A stretch of 48,637 nucleotides of DNA from positions 1-48,637 of the forward strand of contig CAJCIZ010000209.1 in the NCBI GenBank assembly GCA_903970525.1, read 5' to 3'. The DNA comes from Myxococcales bacterium. GTDB lineage: Bacteria; Pseudomonadota; Gammaproteobacteria; DSM-16500. Within the stretch, counting starts at the first letter, position 1. Every line of letters starts with the position of its first letter. Shown here one piece after another: positions 1 to 8,270 of this stretch. Position numbers and translations under genes: made by a program. The notes under the pieces were generated by a model. It had not been told where the DNA came from and made no database searches. It saw nothing but the letters and a program-made list of their open reading frames with translations.

Positions 1-852
1 CCCTACATCGACTGGACGCCATTTTTTCAAACATGGGAATTAGCAGGACGTTATCCCAATATTTTAGCGGATGATGTGATCGGCGCCACTGCGCGAAGCT
101 TATTCTCTGACGCACAAATCATGTTAAATAAAATTGTGACAGAAAAGTGGTTAACCGCGAGCGCAGTCATTGGTTTCTTTTCTGCTAACAGCATTGATGA
201 TGATATTGAAGTCTATAGCGATGAAACACATCACAACGTATCAGCGACATTCCGCATGTTGCGCCAACAAACACAAAAAGCACAAAACAAAGCAAATCTT
301 TGTCTTGCTGATTTTGTCGCGCCTAAATCTTCAGGTGTGAAAGATCATATCGGATGTTTTGCTGTCACTGCAGGCATTGGTTTAGATGAAAAAGTGGCGG
401 AATTTGAAAAAAATCATGACGAATATAGCAGCATACTTTTAAAAGCCTTAGCAGATCGATTAGCAGAAGCTTTTGCGGAACATATGCATGCTCGCGTGAG
501 AAAAGAATTTTGGGGATATCAGCCAGATGAATCTTTATCCAATGAGGATTTAATTGCTGAGAAATATTCAGGGATACGCCCTGCCCCGGGATATCCTGCT
601 TGTCCAGACCATACCGAAAAACCATTATTGTTTACATTGCTAAATGCACAACAAAATGCAAATATTATACTCACAGAGAATTTTGCTATGTTACCGGCTT
701 CATCCGTGAGCGGGTTTTATTTCTCACATCCTGAGGCGAAATATTTTGGCGTAGGCAAGATTAGTGATGATCAAGTAAACGATTACGCTGTGCGTAAAGA
801 GATGGATTTAGAGACAGTGAAACGATGGCTTGCACCAATATTGGCAGATTGA
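1..852 (+). CDS. metH: Methionine synthase MetH, C-terminal part (5' truncated by window edge)
   Basis: This is the 3' end of cobalamin-dependent methionine synthase, which methylates homocysteine using methyltetrahydrofolate. The frame is open from base 1, and 283 codons are visible. What is seen is the AdoMet-binding reactivation domain: it opens with a stretch ending at [11 protein letters not shown], has the conserved [12 protein letters not shown] motif near codon 190 and ends with the typical [18 protein letters not shown] block. These motifs are characteristic of the domain that reductively remethylates cob(II)alamin. The next gene, metF, supplies its methyl donor 16 bp downstream, so the two probably form one methionine/one-carbon operon. 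The catalytic and B12-binding domains lie outside the window. Confidence 0.95.
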   Translation, partial: PYIDWTPFFQTWELAGRYPNILADDVIGATARSLFSDAQIMLNKIVTEKWLTASAVIGFFSANSIDDDIEVYSDETHHNVSATFRMLRQQTQKAQNKANLCLADFVAPKSSGVKDHIGCFAVTAGIGLDEKVAEFEKNHDEYSSILLKALADRLAEAFAEHMHARVRKEFWGYQPDESLSNEDLIAEKYSGIRPAPGYPACPDHTEKPLLFTLLNAQQNANIILTENFAMLPASSVSGFYFSHPEAKYFGVGKISDDQVNDYAVRKEMDLETVKRWLAPILAD

Positions 853-868
853 AACTGGGAAAAAATTT

Positions 869-1753
869 ATGACTAAGCATGAACCTCTCATCATCAGCTA
901 CGAATTCTTTCCACCCAAAACACCAGAGGGTGAAAAAAATCTCTTAGAAACTGCAAAAGCGCTAGCGACAACTAATCCAAACTTTTTTTCTGTCACCTTT
1001 GGCGCCGGCGGCTCAACTCGTGACGGCACACTCAAAACAGTTGAAAAACTGCTAAAAACAACTGATATCCCTGTTGCACCACACTTATCTTGTATAGGCA
1101 CCTCACCTGCTGATATTGTTAGCATATTAGACCAATATCAAAGCTTAGGCGTAAATCGTCTTGTTGCTTTACGCGGCGATCTCCCTTCCGGCATGGGTCA
1201 TAGTGGTGATGTGAGATATGCTAATGAGCTAGTTTCACTGATACGCGAAACCACACAAAATCATTTTCATATTGAAGTAGCTGCTTATCCAGAATGTCAC
1301 CCGCAATCAAAGAATGCGTTAGAAGATATTTTAAATTTTAAGAAAAAAGTTTATGCCGGCGCAAATAGTGCCATCACACAATATTTCTTTAATCCTGATG
1401 CCTACTTCTATTATCGAGATTTATGCACAAAACACGGTATCTCCATTCCAATTATTCCTGGCATCATGCCCATCACCAATTTCAGCAAACTCATCCGCTT
1501 CTCAGACATGTGTGGCGCTGAAATCCCACGCTGGATACGCAAACACTTAGAAACCTTCGGTGACGATCATGAATCTATCCAAGCCTTCGGCCTAGAAGTC
1601 GTCAACGATCTCTGCCAACGCTTAATCGCCGGCGGCGTCCCGGGCTTACATTTCTATACACTTAATCACGCCGAAGCAACCCTAGACTTACTAAAGCTCC
1701 TACACCTCTCGCCAAAAAAGCAAGATACAAAACAAACTAACCACGTCAAATAA
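869..1753 (+). CDS. metF: Methylenetetrahydrofolate reductase MetF
   Basis: FAD-dependent 5,10-methylenetetrahydrofolate reductase, which produces the 5-methyl-THF used by MetH just upstream. The 294-residue product has the family's usual length and its landmarks: the N-terminal SYEFFPPKTPEGE strand, VTFGAGGSTRDGT, the ALRGDLP loop, and AAYPECHP followed by the KKKVYAGANSAITQYFFN substrate/FAD region. I chose the ATG at 869, which is preceded by a GGGA ribosome-binding sequence and begins directly before the conserved domain. An upstream in-frame ATG at 830 lies inside metH and has no such support. The gene is soluble and cytoplasmic, and likely co-transcribed with metH. Confidence 0.95.
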   Translation: MTKHEPLIISYEFFPPKTPEGEKNLLETAKALATTNPNFFSVTFGAGGSTRDGTLKTVEKLLKTTDIPVAPHLSCIGTSPADIVSILDQYQSLGVNRLVALRGDLPSGMGHSGDVRYANELVSLIRETTQNHFHIEVAAYPECHPQSKNALEDILNFKKKVYAGANSAITQYFFNPDAYFYYRDLCTKHGISIPIIPGIMPITNFSKLIRFSDMCGAEIPRWIRKHLETFGDDHESIQAFGLEVVNDLCQRLIAGGVPGLHFYTLNHAEATLDLLKLLHLSPKKQDTKQTNHVK

Positions 1754-1780
1754 GAATCCCCTTCTCAATCCTTTAAAAAA

Positions 1781-1840
1781 AGCCTCAAATCAGATACTAT
1801 TAACCCTGGATTGTGAGGCTAATGGACTAAGAGGCCAGGG
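1781..1840 (+). promoter_or_regulatory. Two mutually exclusive hairpins in the leader of the LPS operon
   Basis: In the 92-bp gap before the glycosyltransferase, AGCCTCA (1781-1787) can pair with TGAGGCT (1814-1820), and CCCTGG (1804-1809) can pair with CCAGGG (1835-1840). The two stems overlap, and the second one contains the AGGG ribosome-binding sequence of the gene starting at 1846. A weak sigma70-like pair, TTTAAA (1772-1777) and TACTAT (1795-1800) with 17 bp between, would start transcription inside the first hairpin. A translational or attenuation role is inference only. Confidence 0.3.
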
Positions 1841-1845
1841 ATTAA

Positions 1846-2853
1846 ATGAATCATAGCTCAGAAAAGAGTCTAAGGCGTAAACAAATATCAATTGTCGTCC
1901 CCGTTTACAAAGAAGCGCCCAGCATAAAACCCTTTCTCGCCCGAACAGAAGCCATCTTAGAAAAAAGCGGCTTAAGCTATGAAATAGTCTTTTGCCTAGA
2001 CCCCTCGCCCGATGAAACAGAACAAGTCATACAACAAGAAATAGAACGCAATCCCAATATCAAATTATTAGTTTTCTCCCGACGCTTTGGACAACCTGCA
2101 GCAACCATGGCGGGTATTTATTATTGCGAAGGCGAAACCTGTTTAGTCATAGACGTTGATTTGCAAGATCCACCAGAGCTGCTCGTAGCACTATACGAAA
2201 AAATATCTGAGGGATACGAAGTCGTCTATGCAAAACGCCGCTCACGCAAAGGCGAAACCTTAATCAAACGTATGATTTGTTTTATTGGCTACAAAGTCAT
2301 AAATAAACTCAGTGATATTCAAATACCTCGCAACACCGGCGATTTTCGCATCATGACACGCCGCGTGATCGAATCCTTACGACAGTTAAATGAATCCCAT
2401 GGATTTTTACGCGGATTAGTCGCTTACGTTGGATTTAAACAAGCCTTCATCGAATACGATCGCAGCGAAAGATTAACAGGCAAAGGTAATTATAATCGCT
2501 TCACAGGATCTTTAAAAATTGGTTTGAACGGCTTAATTAGTTTCAGCAGTCGCCCCTTGCAAATGATGTCATTCTTTGGTGCATGCTTAGCAGGCTTCAG
2601 CTTTCTGCTAGGCGCATGGTATGTCCTCCAAAAATTGATAGGCGTTGACTTAACACCTGGCTTATCTACAACAGTTCTCGTTGTCACTTTTTTCTCAGGC
2701 ATACAATTACTCTGTCTCGGACTCATGGGTGAATATATTGGTCGAATTTATGATGAAGTGAAGAGAAGACCGCTTTTCATCGTCGACAAAGTCATTAACA
2801 AAGAAATCGCTGCAGCAACACAGGTAGAGACTAGCGCATATGGAAAAGAATAA
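1846..2853 (+). CDS. Polyprenyl-phosphate glycosyltransferase (GtrB/ArnC-type GT2)
   Basis: Family-2 glycosyltransferase that typically moves a sugar from a nucleotide donor to undecaprenyl phosphate at the inner membrane. The 335 residues contain the GT-A start ISIVVPVYKEAPSI (about 15-28), the metal-binding DVDLQDPP (about 104-111), the RNTGDFRIMTR acceptor-loop region (about 165-175) and two C-terminal membrane helices (about 243-265 and 275-305). That architecture is the one of GtrB, DPM1-like and ArnC enzymes. It is the first gene of a plus-strand operon whose other members make and modify nucleotide sugars, so it probably loads one of those sugars on a lipid carrier for LPS or O-antigen. 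The sugar cannot be told from sequence. Confidence 0.88.
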   Translation: MNHSSEKSLRRKQISIVVPVYKEAPSIKPFLARTEAILEKSGLSYEIVFCLDPSPDETEQVIQQEIERNPNIKLLVFSRRFGQPAATMAGIYYCEGETCLVIDVDLQDPPELLVALYEKISEGYEVVYAKRRSRKGETLIKRMICFIGYKVINKLSDIQIPRNTGDFRIMTRRVIESLRQLNESHGFLRGLVAYVGFKQAFIEYDRSERLTGKGNYNRFTGSLKIGLNGLISFSSRPLQMMSFFGACLAGFSFLLGAWYVLQKLIGVDLTPGLSTTVLVVTFFSGIQLLCLGLMGEYIGRIYDEVKRRPLFIVDKVINKEIAAATQVETSAYGKE

Positions 2854-3595
2854 ATGGCCTAAAGTCCTACTGCAATTAACAGCGGAACAACAAATGATTA
2901 GCAATGACTTTATGTCACACTGGCATACTATTCTCGCCAGCAAGCCCCGTTATGGATTCATCGAAAAATTTAACCACAACTATGTCGTAAAAAATGCTAA
3001 ACAACCTTTTTTGACGACACTAGAGATAGGCGCAGGTCTTGGAGAGCACTTGAGATATGAAAAACTCTCAGAGGCGCAGAAAAAAAATTATGTCGCAGTT
3101 GAAATTCGCGAAAATATGGCGGCACAGCTTTCAACACATTTTCCTGACGTACAGACACTAGTCGCAGATTGTCAAGAAACATTGCCTTATGCTGATGGAC
3201 ATTTCGACCGTATCTTAGCAATTCATGTTTTAGAGCATTTACCTAATTTACCTGCCACCATTAAAGAGATGCATCGTCTTTGCAACAAAAATCAAGGTCA
3301 GTTTTCTATCGTCATCCCTTGTGAAGGTGGCATGGCGTATCAGATAGCGAGAAAAATTTCCGCACAAAGAATATTTGAAAAACGCTATAAGCAACCCTAC
3401 AAATGGTTTATTGAAAGAGAACATATTAATTTACCCCATGAGATATTTCGTGAATTAAAGACTTATTTTGAAATTAAACAACGAAGTTTTTTTCCATTTT
3501 CTATTCCATGGCTTCATGGCAACCTTTGTATTGGCCTAACATTAACACCCAAAGTATTCCATCTCACAACAGACAATAACGACCTGGAGAGATAA
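2840..3595 (+). CDS. Class I SAM-dependent methyltransferase
   Basis: Methyltransferase of the Methyltransf_11/25 type. The SAM-binding motif I is LEIGAGLGEHL (about residues 55-65), followed by the acidic YVAVEIRENM strand and the LAIHVLEHLPNLP motif IV region typical of class I enzymes. The 251-residue product begins 14 bp inside the preceding glycosyltransferase gene, a sign of translational coupling. In this cluster it most likely methylates a sugar or a lipid-linked saccharide. The substrate is not known. It has no signal peptide or membrane helix. Confidence 0.8.
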   Translation: MEKNKWPKVLLQLTAEQQMISNDFMSHWHTILASKPRYGFIEKFNHNYVVKNAKQPFLTTLEIGAGLGEHLRYEKLSEAQKKNYVAVEIRENMAAQLSTHFPDVQTLVADCQETLPYADGHFDRILAIHVLEHLPNLPATIKEMHRLCNKNQGQFSIVIPCEGGMAYQIARKISAQRIFEKRYKQPYKWFIEREHINLPHEIFRELKTYFEIKQRSFFPFSIPWLHGNLCIGLTLTPKVFHLTTDNNDLER

Positions 3596-4552
3596 ATGCG
3601 TTACTTAATTACCGGCTGTGCGGGCTTTATTGGCAGCAATTTAACAGATAAATTATTACAAGCAGGACACGAAGTCATTGGCTATGACAACCTTTCGACA
3701 GGTTTAATTGAATTTCTGAAAGAAGCTATACAATCACCGCGATTCACTTTTATCCATGCAGACGTCATGGATCGCGAAGCTATTTCAAAAGCGATGAAAG
3801 GTGTCGATGCCGTTTTCCATCTTGCCGCCAACGCGAACGTGCGTTATGGCACACAATATCCACACAAAGATCTAGAACAAAACACGATTGCAACTTTTCA
3901 TGTATTAGAAGCGATGCGCGCGAATCAAGTGAGAAAAATTGTTTTTGCCTCAACAGGATCTATTTACGGTGAAGCAGCTATCATTCCCACCCCTGAGAAC
4001 GCACCATTTCCGGTACAAACTTCGTTATATGGCGCATCAAAGCTTGCTGCCGAAGGTTTGATACAGGCTTTTTGTGAAGGATTTGGTTTTCAATCCTATA
4101 TTTTTCGCTTTGTTTCTATTTTAGGTGAACGCTATACCCATGGACATGTTTTTGATTTCTACAAACAATTATTAAGCGACCCCACAAAATTACATATTCT
4201 TGGCAATGGCTCACAACGCAAATCCTATCTTTATATTCAAGATTGCTTAGACGCCATACTGTGGGCCATGGAAAACGCTCAAGACAAAATCAATATTTTT
4301 AATCTAGGCACAAATGAATATTGTGAAGTGAATCACTCTATCGGCTGGATTTGCGATCATTTAAATTTATCTCCGGAGAAAACTTACGCGGGTGGTGAGC
4401 GCGGTTGGATAGGCGATAATCCGTTTATCTTTCTCGATTGCTCGCGTATGCGCAAATTAGGCTGGAAGCCAAAACTCGATATCCGTGAAAGCGTCATCCA
4501 AACGCTACGTTACCTGACAAGCAATCCCTGGGTCTTAGATCAGCGCGTTTAG
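3596..4552 (+). CDS. NAD-dependent sugar-nucleotide epimerase/dehydratase (extended SDR)
   Basis: 318-residue extended short-chain dehydrogenase of the GalE/RfbB family, acting on a nucleotide-activated sugar with NAD. Visible are the Rossmann glycine motif GCAGFIGSN (residues 7-15), DNLSTG, the HLAANANVRYG segment, ASTGSIYG and the catalytic YGASK (Y-x-x-x-K). The start follows the previous stop directly and is preceded by a GGAG ribosome-binding site. Overall it resembles UDP-glucose/UDP-glucuronate epimerases more than dehydratases, but substrate calls from sequence in this family are unreliable. Confidence 0.82.
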   Translation: MRYLITGCAGFIGSNLTDKLLQAGHEVIGYDNLSTGLIEFLKEAIQSPRFTFIHADVMDREAISKAMKGVDAVFHLAANANVRYGTQYPHKDLEQNTIATFHVLEAMRANQVRKIVFASTGSIYGEAAIIPTPENAPFPVQTSLYGASKLAAEGLIQAFCEGFGFQSYIFRFVSILGERYTHGHVFDFYKQLLSDPTKLHILGNGSQRKSYLYIQDCLDAILWAMENAQDKINIFNLGTNEYCEVNHSIGWICDHLNLSPEKTYAGGERGWIGDNPFIFLDCSRMRKLGWKPKLDIRESVIQTLRYLTSNPWVLDQRV

Positions 4553-4564
4553 TGGAGTGTCATC

Positions 4565-5437
4565 ATGAAATTGGCAGGGAAATGTTTTATCATCACAGGC
4601 GCTAACCAAGGCTTAGGATTTGAAATTGCCAAGCAGTTTGTGAGCGAAGGCGCGCATCTCATGATATGCGCTCGTGATACAAAAAAACTTGAAGAAGCGC
4701 AGCGCTTATTACAAAAACAAGCGGGTGCAAATACAAAAGTCTTAGCCAAGACTACAGATATCTCAAAACCAGAAGCCGTAAACTCTCTGATCGCAGAAAC
4801 AGTATCACACTTAGGAAAAATTGACGGTCTTATCGCAAATGCTGCGATTCATGGCGCCAAAGGACCTCTTGATGAAATTGATTGGCAAGAATGGTCAGAT
4901 GCAATCGACATTAATGTCAAAGGCACCGTATTCACTTGCCGAGCGGTTCTGCCTTTTTTAAAAAAACAAGGCCATGGGAAAATTATTATTCTCTCTGGCG
5001 GCGGCGCAACAAAACCTATGCCTTATTTAAGCGCTTATGCTGCATCAAAAGCCGCTGTCGTTCGTTTTGCTGAAACACTAGCAGAAGAAGTTAAAAAATT
5101 TGGTATTGATGTTAATGCAGTCGCGCCTGGCGCACTGAATACACGTTTATTAGATGATGTCGTTAACGCTGGACCTGAACGCGTTGGAACAAAACTGTAT
5201 GAACAAGCTTTAAAACAAAAACAAGATGGCGGCGAGTCATTAACTGCTGGTGCAAATTTATGTGTTTTTCTCGCTTCATCATTAAGTGATGGTATTACAG
5301 GAAAATTATTGAGCGCAGTGTGGGATCCCTGGTCTGACTTACCGCAATATATTGATGAATTGAAATCATCAGACATCTATACTTTGCGTCGTATCATTCC
5401 CAGTGACCGTGGCAAAACATGGGGTGATGTATCATGA
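4565..5437 (+). CDS. Short-chain dehydrogenase/reductase (classical SDR)
   Basis: 290-residue classical SDR. The N-terminus has the cofactor motif GANQGLGFE (about residues 13-21), the middle has NAAIHG and the active-site YAASKAA (Y-x-x-x-K), and the C-terminus is longer than in the FabG group, with a WDPWSDLP segment. It probably oxidises or reduces a sugar hydroxyl or keto group in the nucleotide-sugar pathway of this operon, and overlaps the next oxidoreductase by 4 bp (ATGA). The exact substrate is unknown. Confidence 0.82.
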   Translation: MKLAGKCFIITGANQGLGFEIAKQFVSEGAHLMICARDTKKLEEAQRLLQKQAGANTKVLAKTTDISKPEAVNSLIAETVSHLGKIDGLIANAAIHGAKGPLDEIDWQEWSDAIDINVKGTVFTCRAVLPFLKKQGHGKIIILSGGGATKPMPYLSAYAASKAAVVRFAETLAEEVKKFGIDVNAVAPGALNTRLLDDVVNAGPERVGTKLYEQALKQKQDGGESLTAGANLCVFLASSLSDGITGKLLSAVWDPWSDLPQYIDELKSSDIYTLRRIIPSDRGKTWGDVS

Positions 5438-6417
5438 AAATTGCAATTATAGGTTGCGGCTTTGTTGGAAATAAACGTGCAGACACACTGGCAATTCTCA
5501 ACTGCCAATTAATCGCTTGCGTTGATCAAGATAGCACACGCGCAGAAGCACTTGCAAAAAGGCATCCCGGTTGTGTTGCTCACACCGATTGGCGTGAAAT
5601 CATCCATAATCCAGACATTCAACTTGTTATTATTGCTACACAACATGCAACACTCGCAGAAATTGGTCTTGCCTGCGTAGCAGCCGGCAAACATGTGCTT
5701 CTCGAAAAACCTGCGGGACGTCGTGCTAGCGAGCTAAATCCTCTCATCGCTACCGCAGAAAAAACAGGTGCACGTATACGTGTTGGATTTAATCATCGTT
5801 ATCATCGCGCATTTCGTCAAGCTCGTGAATTAGTTGACCAAGATATATTAGGCGACCTCATGTTTGTGCGCGGACGCTATGGTCATGGCGGACGCCTGGG
5901 TTATGAAAATGAATGGCGCGCGCAACCGACTCTTTCTGGTGGCGGTGAATTAATCGATCAAGGTGTACATTTAATTGATTTAGCGCGGTGGTTTTTAGGT
6001 GACTTCAGCGACATTCAAGGTCATGCGCATACTTATTATTGGGAGATGCCCGTAGACGATAATGGTTTTTTAATTTTAAAAACACCCAAAAAACAAACGG
6101 CATTTTTACATGCGAGCTGCACAGAATGGAAAAATTTATTTTCATTTGAAATTTACGGACGCAAAGGAAAAATTGATATCCAAGGTTTAGGAGGCAGTTA
6201 TGGTATGGAACGCCTCAGCCTTTACAAAATGCTGCCAGAGATGGGACCCCCAGAAACAACGATATGGGAATACCCTATGGCAGATAATTCCTGGGAAGTG
6301 GAGCTTGCGGAATTCATTCAAGATGTGCAATTGAATCGTCAACCTGACGCCAATATTCATGACGCACATGCCGCATTAACGATTGTGGAAGAAATTTATA
6401 GGAAATCCGGACTATGA
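5434..6417 (+). CDS. Gfo/Idh/MocA-family sugar oxidoreductase
   Basis: 327-residue NAD(P)-dependent sugar dehydrogenase. The N-terminal Rossmann fold shows IIGCGFVGNKRA and the family's EKPAGR motif (about residues 90-95), followed by RVGFNHRYHRAF and the GGGELIDQGVHLIDLARWFLG segment with the histidine of the active site. It overlaps both neighbours by 4 bp. Together with the adjacent SDR and epimerase it probably forms keto or deoxy derivatives of a nucleotide sugar. Its position directly before hddA and hddC suggests a role in making or decorating the heptose-containing glycan, which is inference. Confidence 0.85.
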   Translation: MKIAIIGCGFVGNKRADTLAILNCQLIACVDQDSTRAEALAKRHPGCVAHTDWREIIHNPDIQLVIIATQHATLAEIGLACVAAGKHVLLEKPAGRRASELNPLIATAEKTGARIRVGFNHRYHRAFRQARELVDQDILGDLMFVRGRYGHGGRLGYENEWRAQPTLSGGGELIDQGVHLIDLARWFLGDFSDIQGHAHTYYWEMPVDDNGFLILKTPKKQTAFLHASCTEWKNLFSFEIYGRKGKIDIQGLGGSYGMERLSLYKMLPEMGPPETTIWEYPMADNSWEVELAEFIQDVQLNRQPDANIHDAHAALTIVEEIYRKSGL

Positions 6418-7394
6418 TTATCGTGAGAAGCCCATTACGTATTTCACTCGGCGGTGGCGGCACAGACCTCCCTTCTTATTATCAAGATCACACAGGCTTT
6501 TTAATTGCTGCAGCGATTGATAAATATGTTTATATCACGCTGCACCAAACTTTCGCGCAAGAATTAATAATCAAGTACTCTAAACTTGAGCGTGTCACAC
6601 ATGTCACGCAAATTGAACATCCCATTATTCGCGAATCACTCAAGCATTTAGGGGTAGAAGCGCCGCACTTAGAAATCACGAGCATGGCAGATATTCCTGC
6701 CGGCACAGGCTTAGGCTCGTCGGGGAGTTTCACGACAGCTTTATTAAAAGCAGTTCACACACTCAAGAAAAATTTAATTCATCCACGCGAGTTAGCAGAA
6801 GAAGCTTGTCATATCGAATTAAATCTCTTGAAAGAATCCGTTGGCAAACAAGATCAATTTATTGCAGCCTATGGCGGCATCACTTGTTTTCGCTTTCAAC
6901 AGAATGGCACCGTTGAAGCGTGGCCGCTGAAAATCGAACAAGAAACCTTGTATAACCTTGAAGAAAATTTACTGCTATTTTTTACTGGATACTCACGCTC
7001 TGCTTCGTCTATCTTGAAAGAACAAGATGACAAGAGCAAAGTGAAAGACACTGACATGATAGCTAATTTACATTTCATTAAAGAATTAGGCTTTAAAAGC
7101 AAAGACGCACTCGAAAAAGGTGACTTAAGTGAGTTTGCTAAACTCATGAACGTACATTGGGAACACAAAAAACAACGCTCTAGCAATATGAGCAATAATC
7201 AAATTGATGAATGGTATCAATTAGCCCTTAAAAACGGTGCGCTAGGTGGAAAAATGATAGGCGCAGGAGGCGGTGGCTTTCTCATGTTTTACGCAGAAGA
7301 CAAAGTGAAATTACGACAATCCATGCGTTCGGCTGGCTTGCAAGAACTACGCTTCCGATTTGATTTTGCAGGGACACAGGTAGTCGCACAATGA
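6414..7394 (+). CDS. hddA: D-glycero-alpha-D-manno-heptose-7-phosphate kinase (GHMP family)
   Basis: GHMP-superfamily kinase of 326 residues. It has the HddA-type opening RSPLRISLGGGGTDLPSYY, the ATP-binding motif PAGTGLGSSGSF (about residues 95-106) and the C-terminal GGKMIGAGGGGFLMF motif. In the GDP-heptose route it phosphorylates D-glycero-D-manno-heptose 7-phosphate to the 1,7-bisphosphate. The call is supported by hddC 4 bp overlapped downstream and by gmhA and gmhB beyond the island, which complete the four-enzyme set. A fucokinase-type relative cannot be ruled out by motifs alone. Confidence 0.85.
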   Translation: MIIVRSPLRISLGGGGTDLPSYYQDHTGFLIAAAIDKYVYITLHQTFAQELIIKYSKLERVTHVTQIEHPIIRESLKHLGVEAPHLEITSMADIPAGTGLGSSGSFTTALLKAVHTLKKNLIHPRELAEEACHIELNLLKESVGKQDQFIAAYGGITCFRFQQNGTVEAWPLKIEQETLYNLEENLLLFFTGYSRSASSILKEQDDKSKVKDTDMIANLHFIKELGFKSKDALEKGDLSEFAKLMNVHWEHKKQRSSNMSNNQIDEWYQLALKNGALGGKMIGAGGGGFLMFYAEDKVKLRQSMRSAGLQELRFRFDFAGTQVVAQ

Positions 7395-8104
7395 TTAGAG
7401 CAGCATTATTTCCTGTTGTGATTATTGCAGGTGGATTAGCAACGCGCCTACATCCCTTAACACAAACGCTGCCTAAATCGTTGGTGCTAATAAACGATGA
7501 GCCTTTTATCTCACATCAATTACGCTTACTTCATCAAAATGGGATACGAGAAGTTGTACTTTGCCTAGGCTATTTAGGCGAACAAGTCGTAGACTATATC
7601 GGCAACGGTGATCGCTTTGGCATGCATGTTTCCTATGTCTTTGATGGACCGATACTGCTAGGAACCGCAGGATCTATTAGACAGGCATTACCCCAACTCC
7701 CCGAACATTTTTTTGTATTGAACGGAGATTCTTATCTCCCCTGCGATTACGCCGCAGTGCAAAACACTTTCGAGAGATCCCACAAACAAGCCTTAATGAC
7801 TGTTTTTCGAAATCTTGGCTTGTGGGATAAAAGTAATGTCGAGTTCAGTCACCACTCGATTTTAGCCTATGATAAAAAACATCAGACCGAGCGCATGCTC
7901 TATATTGATTATGGACTCGAAATCTTCGCAAAATCAGCATTTGATAGCATCCCCGCGCAAACACCATATGACTTGGCAGATTTATTCCAAAACTTGTTAC
8001 AACAGCAACAATTGGCGGCTCATGAAGTCTCTGAGCGGTTTTATGAGGTAGGATCATTTGCTGGGATGTCTGACCTAGGGCACTATTTAACTCTTTGCCG
8101 TTAA
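7391..8104 (+). CDS. hddC: Heptose-1-phosphate guanylyltransferase-like nucleotidyltransferase
   Basis: 237-residue sugar nucleotidyltransferase. It begins with the signature VVIIAGGLATRLHPLTQTLPKSL (split here by the G-G-x-x-T-R-L-x-P-L-T pattern), has the metal-binding NGDSYL and ends with FYEVGSFAGMSDLGHYLTLCR. In the GDP-D-glycero-alpha-D-manno-heptose pathway it would transfer GMP to heptose 1-phosphate. Its 3' end borders the NACHT island, and a diverged second copy of its last 24 codons lies at 23988-24059, directly before gmhA. The intact reading frame suggests that it is still functional. Confidence 0.85.
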   Translation: MIRAALFPVVIIAGGLATRLHPLTQTLPKSLVLINDEPFISHQLRLLHQNGIREVVLCLGYLGEQVVDYIGNGDRFGMHVSYVFDGPILLGTAGSIRQALPQLPEHFFVLNGDSYLPCDYAAVQNTFERSHKQALMTVFRNLGLWDKSNVEFSHHSILAYDKKHQTERMLYIDYGLEIFAKSAFDSIPAQTPYDLADLFQNLLQQQQLAAHEVSERFYEVGSFAGMSDLGHYLTLCR

Positions 8105-8270
8105 AAAAATCTGCAATCAAAATCTACAATTAACATCTCGATTACAAAAAGTATTAAATAGTGATGGATTTTGCAAATGAAAATGCAAAGAATCTTGTTA
8201 ACATGGCGGCAAAAGAATTAAATTTAGTAAATTATGAGTTAGGTGATCTTCAACCTTATAATCATTGTCA

